A stretch of DNA of 15,504 nucleotides from Christensenella sp. UBA3700 (GTDB lineage Bacteria; Bacillota; Clostridia; Christensenellales; UBA3700). Shown here one piece after another: positions 6,707 to 13,051 of the stretch. The stretch is from assembly GCA_002372775.1 (NCBI GenBank), contig DFIJ01000145.1:1-15504 (forward strand), in the 5' to 3' direction. Numbering within the stretch: the stretch's first letter is position 1; the number at the start of each line of letters is the position of its first letter. The translations under genes and the position numbers were made by a program. The notes below the pieces were generated by a model, which saw nothing but the letters and a program-made list of their open reading frames with translations, did not search any database and had not been told where the DNA came from.

Positions 6707-9391
6707 TTACTTTCCGCAGCAATCTTTATACTTTTTACCGCTTCCGCATGGACATGGATCGTTTCTTCCCGGCTTCTTGCCTGAGGTTACTGTTCCATTT
6801 CCGTCCTTGTTTGTTTTCATGTCTTCCACGACTCTTTTTCTGACTTCTACTCTTCTTTCGAATTTCGATTTACATAATACTCTTACAACATCTTCTTGTA
6901 TCTTTGTATTCATTGCTTCGAACATCTCGTAGCCTTCTCTCTTGTATACTTGAACTGGGTCCTGTTGTGCATATGATACAAGACCAATACCTTGTTTTAA
7001 TTGATCCATATTATCAATATGATCCATCCAATTCAAATCAACATTTCTTAGCAAGCAATCTCTTTCGAATCTACCAAAATCAATACCAAATTCCTTAACA
7101 GTACTTTCTATCTTATCTTCATATTGCTTTAAAGCAACTTCGTAAATACCATTAACAATTTCTTCTGCTGTATCATAATTTGCTACAAAATCTGGATTTA
7201 ATAAATTTGTACCATTTTCTAAGCATTCATTTTCAAGTTCCTTGTTAAATCCTTCGTAATCCCATTGAACATGGTAAACTTTGTAATCTACATACTTTGG
7301 AACGATAGAAGAAATAACTTCCTTCATCATAGCCTTAACTTGCTCATGAACATCCATACCATCTAGAACAATTCTTCTTTGCTCATAGATAATCTTTCTT
7401 TGTTCATTCATTACGTTATCGTAACCTAAAACGTGCTTTCTGATTGAGAAGTTTCTATCTTCAACAGCAGCTTGGGCGTTTCTAATTTGATTTGTAATAA
7501 TCTTAGCTTCGATTGGCATATTTGGATCAAGAGACAATCTTTCACACATAGACTTCATTTGATCGCCACCAAATACTCTCATTACGTCATCTTCCATTGA
7601 TAAATAGAATACTGATTCACCTGGGTCACCTTGACGACCAGAACGACCTCTTAATTGGTTATCAATACGTCTTGATTCATGTCTTTCTGTACCAATAATC
7701 TTTAATCCGCCAGCTGCTAAAACTTTTTCTTTTTCAACATCAACGTCTTTCTTGAATAATTCGTAATACTTCTTGTAATCCTCTCTTGCCTTTAAACCTT
7801 CCTTATCATCATCAGCGATATGAGCAAATGATGAAGCAAGTTCAATAACCTCATGAGGATATCCAAGTTTTGCTAATTTTTCCTTTGTTAAGAATTCTGG
7901 GTTACCACCAAGTAGAATATCTGTACCACGACCAGCCATGTTAGTAGCAATTGTTACTGCTTGGTACTTACCAGCTTGTGCTACAATTTCAGCTTCTTTT
8001 TCGTGATTCTTAGCATTTAATACATTGTGTGGAATCTTGTTTCTCTTTAATAAGTTTGATAACTCTTCTGACTTTTCTACAGAAACTGTACCAATTAAAA
8101 CTGGTTGACCTTTTTGATAACATTGAATAACGTCCTCAAGTACTGCCTTATATTTTGCAGCTTTTGTCATGTATAATTGGTCATTTCTATCTATTCTCAT
8201 AACTGGCTTATTTGTTGGAATCTCAACAATATCTAATGCATAGATATCATTAAATTCTGTCTTTTCTGTCATAGCAGTACCAGTCATACCTGATAGTTTT
8301 GGATATAATCTAAATAAGTTTTGGAAAGTGATTGTAGCAAGTGTCTTATTCTCTGACTTAATTGGAACATTTTCCTTTGCTTCAATAGCTTGATGTAAGC
8401 CGTTAGAATATCTTCTACCAATCATTTGACGACCTGTAAATTCATCAACGATGATGATTTCTCCATCAACAACGATATAATCGTTTTCTCTCTTCATGAT
8501 AAAGTTAGCTTTTAAAGCATTATCAATATAGTGCTTTAATTCTTGGTTTTCATAATCTGCTAAGTTTTCAATATTGAAATACTTTTCAGCCTTAACTGCA
8601 CCATTTTCATTTAAGAAAATTGACTTTTCCTTTTCACCGATTTCATAGTCATCTGGAGTTAAAGTCTTAACGAATCTATTAGCTGTGATATAAGTATCTG
8701 CACTCTTTGTTCCTCTACCAGAGATGATAAGTGGAGTTCTAGCTTCATCGATTAAAATACTATCTACTTCGTCGATGATAGCAAAGTGTAAATCTCTTTG
8801 AACCATATCTTCTTTGCTTGTTACCATGTTATCTCTTAGGTAGTCGAAGCCTAGTTCATTGTTTGTTGTATATGTGATATCACAAGCATATTGTGCTCTC
8901 TTATATTCTGGAGATGATTGAGCTAAGTTAACACCTACGCTTAAACCTAGGAATTTATAAATCTTACCCATCCATTCAGCGTCACGCTTTGCTAAGTATT
9001 CGTTTACAGTAACAACATGAACGCCTTTTCCTTCTAGTGCTGCAAGATAGGCTGCAAGTGTAGCAACTAAAGTCTTACCTTCACCAGTTCTCATTTCAGC
9101 AATTCTACCTTGATATAAAACAACACCACCGATAAGTTGAACTCTGAAGTGTCTCATGTTCAAAACTCTCTTTGATGCTTCTCTTACTGTAGCAAATGCT
9201 TCTGGAAGTAAATCATCTAATGATTCACCATTCTTAACTCTTTCTTTATATTGTTCAGTGCAAGAAGATAACTCTTCATCACTCATTGCTTCAAATTTAG
9301 GTTCCAATGCTTCAATCTTATCTACGATCTTTTCGATCTTAGATAATTCTCTTTCATTTGAACTCATAAATATTTTTTTCAAGAATCCCAT
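6707..9391 (-). CDS. secA: Preprotein translocase ATPase SecA
   Basis: SecA is the motor that pushes unfolded preproteins through SecYEG using ATP. The 894 residues span all domains: N-terminal nucleotide-binding fold with MRTGEGKT (100-107) and DEVD (207-210), preprotein cross-linking region, second nucleotide fold with TNMAGRGTD (483-491), helical scaffold/wing, and a flexible linker ending in a SEC-C zinc motif (Cys880, Cys882, Cys891, Cys892 in CPCGSGKKYKDCC) used for SecB or ribosome/lipid contact. The ATG at 9391 is 7 bases after GAGGT. It has its own likely promoter with three palindromes in the 74-base gap after recD2, and a hairpin follows its stop. Only one secA is visible, and its normal length and motifs fit the housekeeping SecA1 form. 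Confidence 0.98.
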   Translation of the reverse strand: MGFLKKIFMSSNERELSKIEKIVDKIEALEPKFEAMSDEELSSCTEQYKERVKNGESLDDLLPEAFATVREASKRVLNMRHFRVQLIGGVVLYQGRIAEMRTGEGKTLVATLAAYLAALEGKGVHVVTVNEYLAKRDAEWMGKIYKFLGLSVGVNLAQSSPEYKRAQYACDITYTTNNELGFDYLRDNMVTSKEDMVQRDLHFAIIDEVDSILIDEARTPLIISGRGTKSADTYITANRFVKTLTPDDYEIGEKEKSIFLNENGAVKAEKYFNIENLADYENQELKHYIDNALKANFIMKRENDYIVVDGEIIIVDEFTGRQMIGRRYSNGLHQAIEAKENVPIKSENKTLATITFQNLFRLYPKLSGMTGTAMTEKTEFNDIYALDIVEIPTNKPVMRIDRNDQLYMTKAAKYKAVLEDVIQCYQKGQPVLIGTVSVEKSEELSNLLKRNKIPHNVLNAKNHEKEAEIVAQAGKYQAVTIATNMAGRGTDILLGGNPEFLTKEKLAKLGYPHEVIELASSFAHIADDDKEGLKAREDYKKYYELFKKDVDVEKEKVLAAGGLKIIGTERHESRRIDNQLRGRSGRQGDPGESVFYLSMEDDVMRVFGGDQMKSMCERLSLDPNMPIEAKIITNQIRNAQAAVEDRNFSIRKHVLGYDNVMNEQRKIIYEQRRIVLDGMDVHEQVKAMMKEVISSIVPKYVDYKVYHVQWDYEGFNKELENECLENGTNLLNPDFVANYDTAEEIVNGIYEVALKQYEDKIESTVKEFGIDFGRFERDCLLRNVDLNWMDHIDNMDQLKQGIGLVSYAQQDPVQVYKREGYEMFEAMNTKIQEDVVRVLCKSKFERRVEVRKRVVEDMKTNKDGNGTVTSGKKPGRNDPCPCGSGKKYKDCCGK

Positions 9392-9407
9392 TTCTATACC
9401 TCAAATC

Positions 9408-9424
9408 TAGTGTCAGTGACACTA
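9408..9424. promoter_or_regulatory. 17-bp palindrome at the predicted secA transcription start
   Basis: TAGTGTCA and TGACACTA form a perfect 8-bp inverted repeat around one central base. It begins at the predicted +1 of the secA promoter and ends 3 bases before the GAGGT ribosome binding site. As DNA it has the form of a homodimer operator; as RNA it would form a tight 5'-end hairpin. No specific regulator is recognised. Confidence 0.6.
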
Positions 9425-9431
9425 TAAATAA

Positions 9432-9459
9432 ATTATCATAAATACGCGCGTATAGTCAA
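9432..9459 (-). promoter_or_regulatory. Candidate sigma-A promoter for secA
   Basis: TTGACT (9454-9459) is 16 bases from GATAAT (9432-9437) on the minus strand, giving a start near 9425. The -35 lies inside one palindrome (9453-9468) and the spacer contains another (9442-9453). Both boxes are good though not perfect. The location between recD2 and secA fits the separate need for SecA. Confidence 0.6.
9442..9453. promoter_or_regulatory. 12-bp GC-core palindrome in the secA promoter spacer
   Basis: ATACGCGCGTAT is perfectly self-complementary and occupies most of the -35/-10 spacer. A CGCGCG core is striking in such AT-rich intergenic DNA. It could be an operator. Confidence 0.5.
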
Positions 9460-9468
9460 TATTGACTA
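9453..9468. promoter_or_regulatory. 16-bp palindrome covering the recD2 stop codon and the secA -35 box
   Basis: TAGTCAATATTGACTA is perfectly self-complementary. Its first three bases on the minus strand are the recD2 TAG stop, and its right half supplies the TTGACT -35 element. It shares one base with the next palindrome. Operator-like; regulator unknown. Confidence 0.5.
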
Positions 9469-11679
9469 AAAATTAAACTCCGCTTCATCTCTCAAGAATG
9501 CGGCTAACATTGAATTTCTTTTATCTATTCTGTTATTCCTAATCATCTTGGCAATAATATCTTTCTTTCCAACGATTACTACAGCTTGTTTTCCTCTTGT
9601 AATTCCTGTATAAAGCAAGTTTCTTGTAGCAAGCATTGGATTATTCTCTTCTGCTACAAAAACAACTATTTTGAATTCACTACCTTGAGATTTGTGAACA
9701 GTAACAGCATATGCAAGTTGAATTTCTTCAAATTCTTTTCTTCCGTATATTGCAAGCTTTTCATCGTCAAATTGGACTGTAATTGTAGGAAGTTCTGGGT
9801 TTATATCAATTATCTTACCCATCTCTCCATTAAACACTCCAGTGCCTGATTTTCCAGTCAAATTGCTATATGTAAGCTCATAGTCATTCTTGATATGAAT
9901 AATTCTATCTCCAACTCTAAAGTTGTTTGCTCCATATTGAATTTGTATACCATCTGGTCCAATTGGATTAATTGCATCTTGAAGTACTTTATTTATGTTA
10001 TCTATACCAACAATTCCCTTCTTCGATGGAGCTAAAACTTGTATTTCATCAACTGAAACATTGAAGTATTTAGGAAGTCTATTGTTGACCATATCCACAA
10101 CTATATCTAATGCTGTTTGTGGAATGTCTGCGCTTTGAAAGAAAAAGTCTGTACTCTTATTATCTAGAGCAATCATCTTTCCGTTATTAATCTCATGAGC
10201 ATTATACGAAATCATGCTCTTTTCGCCTTGTCTATAGATTCTAGATAAATAACTTACAGGTATAACCTGTGAGCTAATCATATCTGATAAAACGTTACCA
10301 GCACCTACTGATGGCAATTGATCTTTATCCCCAACAAAGATAACTCTAGCATCTTTCTTTAGAGCAAGTAGAAGTGAGTGCATAACAAATACATCACACA
10401 TTGATACTTCATCAACAATTATTACATCCTCATCTAAATCTTCTGTTTCGTTATAGACAAATTTTGAAGTCTCATCATTTAACGCTAAATGTAGCGCTCT
10501 ATGAATAGTAGATGATGGCATTCCTGTTGATTCACTTAACCTTTTTGCCGCTCTTCCTGTTGGTGCACAAAGTTTGTATGATTTTCCAAGTTTATTAAGC
10601 ATTGAAATGATTGCTTTTATGATTGTTGTCTTACCTGTTCCAGGGCCTCCTGTAACAACTGAAACACCATACATAAGTGAGTTTTTAATCGCCTCAATTT
10701 GCTTTTCATCAAGAGCAATTTTGTGTATCTGTTGATACTCTTTTATATTCTCATCAATATCCACAGGGATATTGTTTGATGTCGCGTTCATTAATTGAAT
10801 TAACTTTTTAGCTATCTCTTTCTCCTTGTGATATAGGATATAAGACATAACAACTTTTCTTTCAAACTTTTCAAAAAGTATTATTCTTCCAAGTCTTTCA
10901 CAAGTTGATATACTTGTCTCTACTAAATCTATATGTTCTTGTGGATTTAAAGTTAAAAGAGATATTGTTTCTGATACTAAATCATCATAAAAAAGATATG
11001 TGTGTCCCTTTTGATTTGCAACCTCTGTAAGGATGTAAGTAATAGCGGCAATTACTCTTTCGCTACTATTTAAAGGAATACCCATTTTAACAGCAATTGC
11101 ATCTGCTGTTTTAAAACCAATACCATCAATATCTTCAATTATTTTATAAGGATTTTGCTCAAGTATTGCTCTTGTTTGATTACCATATGCCATGTATAAC
11201 TTTGTAGCCATAGACACAGTTATATCAAACGCTTGCAAATACATTATTAAGTCTCTCATATCAGATAAAGAGACGAATTTTTCTACTATTTCTTTTGCTT
11301 TTTTAATACTGATACCTTTAACGGTAGAAAGCGCTTTAGGATCAGATGCTAAGACTTCAAAAGTCTTATCTTTAAATGTTTCTACAATTCTTGTAGCAAT
11401 AGTTAATTTTATTCCAGGGAATATACCACTAGATAAAAACTGAATCATGGAAGTAATAGTTGCTGGGAATTTAACAATTACAGAACTAACTTCAAATTGT
11501 TCCCCATATTTTTGGTTATATTTATATTCCCCTTCCATTACTAACTGTTCGCCTGGGTTTATATCAGGAAAAGCACCAACACAAAAGACTGGTGCTAATC
11601 CTGTATCTACCATAACTACTGTATAGCAATTTTCTAGGTTTCTAAATTTAACGTCTAAAACTTCCCCTTCTAATCTCAA
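9466..11679 (-). CDS. recD2: RecD2-type ATP-dependent DNA helicase (YrrC family), TTG start
   Basis: RecD2 is a 5'-3' superfamily 1B helicase that acts in replication-fork maintenance and repair without RecBC. The 737 residues fit the family. Order: N-terminal OB-like segment (1-70, EGEVLDVKFRNLENCYTV), helix-hairpin-helix region (about 115-200, with GISIKKAKEI and GIGFKTADAI), Walker A GGPGTGKT (344-351), APTGRAAKRL (372-381), Walker B IIVDEVS (420-426), GDKDQLPSVGAGNVL (450-464), SRIYRQ, then an SH3-like insertion and the final HKSQGSEF and YTGITRGKQ motifs. The TTG start is preferred because AGAGG lies 6 bases upstream and the reading begins exactly at the OB segment; the next ATG would cut that domain. 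It starts 1 base after the metK stop, so it is coupled to metK and shares its riboswitch. Confidence 0.95.
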   Translation of the reverse strand: MRLEGEVLDVKFRNLENCYTVVMVDTGLAPVFCVGAFPDINPGEQLVMEGEYKYNQKYGEQFEVSSVIVKFPATITSMIQFLSSGIFPGIKLTIATRIVETFKDKTFEVLASDPKALSTVKGISIKKAKEIVEKFVSLSDMRDLIMYLQAFDITVSMATKLYMAYGNQTRAILEQNPYKIIEDIDGIGFKTADAIAVKMGIPLNSSERVIAAITYILTEVANQKGHTYLFYDDLVSETISLLTLNPQEHIDLVETSISTCERLGRIILFEKFERKVVMSYILYHKEKEIAKKLIQLMNATSNNIPVDIDENIKEYQQIHKIALDEKQIEAIKNSLMYGVSVVTGGPGTGKTTIIKAIISMLNKLGKSYKLCAPTGRAAKRLSESTGMPSSTIHRALHLALNDETSKFVYNETEDLDEDVIIVDEVSMCDVFVMHSLLLALKKDARVIFVGDKDQLPSVGAGNVLSDMISSQVIPVSYLSRIYRQGEKSMISYNAHEINNGKMIALDNKSTDFFFQSADIPQTALDIVVDMVNNRLPKYFNVSVDEIQVLAPSKKGIVGIDNINKVLQDAINPIGPDGIQIQYGANNFRVGDRIIHIKNDYELTYSNLTGKSGTGVFNGEMGKIIDINPELPTITVQFDDEKLAIYGRKEFEEIQLAYAVTVHKSQGSEFKIVVFVAEENNPMLATRNLLYTGITRGKQAVVIVGKKDIIAKMIRNNRIDKRNSMLAAFLRDEAEFNF

Positions 11680-11680
11680 A

Positions 11681-12871
11681 CTAAACCTCTTGTATAGCCT
11701 TTAATAAAGCATCAACTTTATCTGTCTTTTCCCAAGTTAGATTTGCATCTTCCTTACCGAAATGACCATAGTTTGTTGAAGCTGCAAATTGTGGAGTTCT
11801 TAAGTTTAGATTCTCGATAATTGCAAGTGGTCTAAAGTCAAAGACTTTAGCAAGTGCCTTTGAAATCTTTTCTTCGCTATATTTTCCAGTTCCAAAAGTA
11901 TGAACTTGTAAAGCAACTGGGTGAGCAACACCAATAGCGTACGCGATGTCTAATTGACACTTATCTGCAAGACCTGCAGCGACAACATTCTTACATACAT
12001 ATCTTGCCATATAAGCTGCTGATCTATCAACCTTTGTTGGATCCTTACCTGAGAAAGCACCGCCGCCATGAGGAGCATAACCACCGTATGTATCTACGAT
12101 AATCTTTCTACCTGTTAAGCCGCTATCGCCATGTGGTCCACCAACAACGAATCTACCAGTTGGGTTGATATAGAACTTTGTATCTTCCTTTAATAATTCC
12201 TTTGGAATTACTGTATCGATAACATACTTCTTTATATCTTTTCTTAATGTTTCCAAATCTACTGTTTCATCATGTTGAGCAGAAACTACAACAGCATCAA
12301 CAGCATATGGAGTATCATCATGATATTCAACTGTTACTTGAGCTTTGCCATCTGGTCTTAAATACTTAAGTGTTCCATTTTTTCTAACTTCTGTTAACTT
12401 TCTTGTTAACTTATGAGCTAGAGAAATTGGCATTGGCATTAACTCTTTTGTTTCTTTGCAAGCAAAACCAAATACCATTCCTTGGTCACCTGCACCTGTC
12501 AAATCATACTTGTCTGTGCTTGAATTTTCTCTAATTTCAATACCAGCATCAACACCTTGTGCGATATCTGGAGATTGAGTATCAAGTCTTACCATGACTT
12601 CACAAGTATTACCATCAAATCCCTTTTCTTCTGCATCGTATCCAATATCTAGAATTGCCTTTCTTGCAACAGCTTCATAATCAACTTTAGCTTTAGTTGT
12701 TATTTCTCCTGTTAATAAAGCAAATCCTGTATTACATACTGTCTCAAGAGCTACTCTTGAGTTAGGGTCTTGTTTAATAAGTTCATCAAGTACTGAGTCT
12801 GAGATTTTATCGCAAACTTTATCTGGATGTCCTTCTGTTACACTTTCACTTGTAAATAAGTGTTTATACAT
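11681..12871 (-). CDS. metK: S-adenosylmethionine synthetase
   Basis: MetK makes SAM from methionine and ATP, releasing phosphate and pyrophosphate; it is a cytosolic tetramer. The 396 residues are standard. Motifs: GHPDK (14-18, ATP/Mg site), GAGDQG hexapeptide (126-131), [12 protein letters not shown] (245-256) and the P-loop-like [16 protein letters not shown] (269-284). I place the start at the ATG at 12871, because GGAGG (12880-12884) lies 8 bases upstream; an in-frame TTG at 12886 overlaps that Shine-Dalgarno and would only add a spurious MEDNK. The gene is preceded by a SAM-I riboswitch, a classical feedback loop in which the product SAM shuts off its own synthetase. recD2 follows after 1 base. 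No promoter is clear between rpoC and metK, so transcription may enter from upstream. Confidence 0.98.
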   Translation of the reverse strand: MYKHLFTSESVTEGHPDKVCDKISDSVLDELIKQDPNSRVALETVCNTGFALLTGEITTKAKVDYEAVARKAILDIGYDAEEKGFDGNTCEVMVRLDTQSPDIAQGVDAGIEIRENSSTDKYDLTGAGDQGMVFGFACKETKELMPMPISLAHKLTRKLTEVRKNGTLKYLRPDGKAQVTVEYHDDTPYAVDAVVVSAQHDETVDLETLRKDIKKYVIDTVIPKELLKEDTKFYINPTGRFVVGGPHGDSGLTGRKIIVDTYGGYAPHGGGAFSGKDPTKVDRSAAYMARYVCKNVVAAGLADKCQLDIAYAIGVAHPVALQVHTFGTGKYSEEKISKALAKVFDFRPLAIIENLNLRTPQFAASTNYGHFGKEDANLTWEKTDKVDALLKAIQEV

Positions 12872-12884
12872 TTTATTATCCTCC

Positions 12885-12922
12885 AAAAAATAAGGTCACT
12901 ACTTTGCAAAGATAGTGACCTT
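12885..12922 (-). terminator. Intrinsic terminator of the metK SAM riboswitch
   Basis: The 10-bp stem AAGGUCACUA/UAGUGACCUU (12913-12922 with 12892-12901) has extra pairing potential in its CUUUGCAAAG interior. It is followed by AUUUUUU (12885-12891). The U-run runs directly into the GGAGG of metK, so the off state ends immediately before the ribosome binding site. Part of the stem (12908-12915) can instead pair with the aptamer's P1 strand. Confidence 0.9.
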
Positions 12923-12929
12923 ACAGAAA

Positions 12930-13022
12930 TTCTATCTTTCAAGTAAACTTGCGGGATTTAGCACCTTTCGAGAGGTTGCTGTGTCTTCAAAGGGCCCGAC
13001 CCCTCCAACACTCTTTATAGAA
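12930..13022 (-). promoter_or_regulatory. SAM-I (S-box) riboswitch aptamer controlling metK
   Basis: The transcript shows the S-box core in order: P1 strand UUCUAU (13017-13022), AAGAG, P2 strand GUGU, UGGAGGG kink-turn, GGGCCC, UUUGAAG with ACAC, then GCAACC, P3 loop, GGUGC, UAAAUCCC, a CAAG-UUUA-CUUG P4 hairpin, GAAAGAUAG and the closing P1 strand AUAGAA (12930-12935). Switching is readable: AAAGAUAG (12932-12939), part of P1 when SAM is bound, is exactly complementary to CUAUCUUU (12908-12915) in the terminator stem. Low SAM would thus form the antiterminator and allow metK; high SAM frees the terminator. Lying between rpoC and metK, it would also attenuate any read-through from rpoBC. Confidence 0.96.
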
Positions 13023-13051
13023 ATCTACTATATATAGTTGTAATTGATTTA

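Noticed and set aside
12872..12886. In-frame upstream TTG as the metK start, adding MEDNK
   Set aside because: These codons contain the GGAGG Shine-Dalgarno itself; the ATG at 12871 is ideally spaced from it and gives the standard family N-terminus.
13027..13038. Palindrome ACTATATATAGT before the SAM riboswitch as a metK promoter -10
   Set aside because: TATATA is present but no -35-like hexamer occurs 16-18 bases upstream, so it was not called as a promoter.
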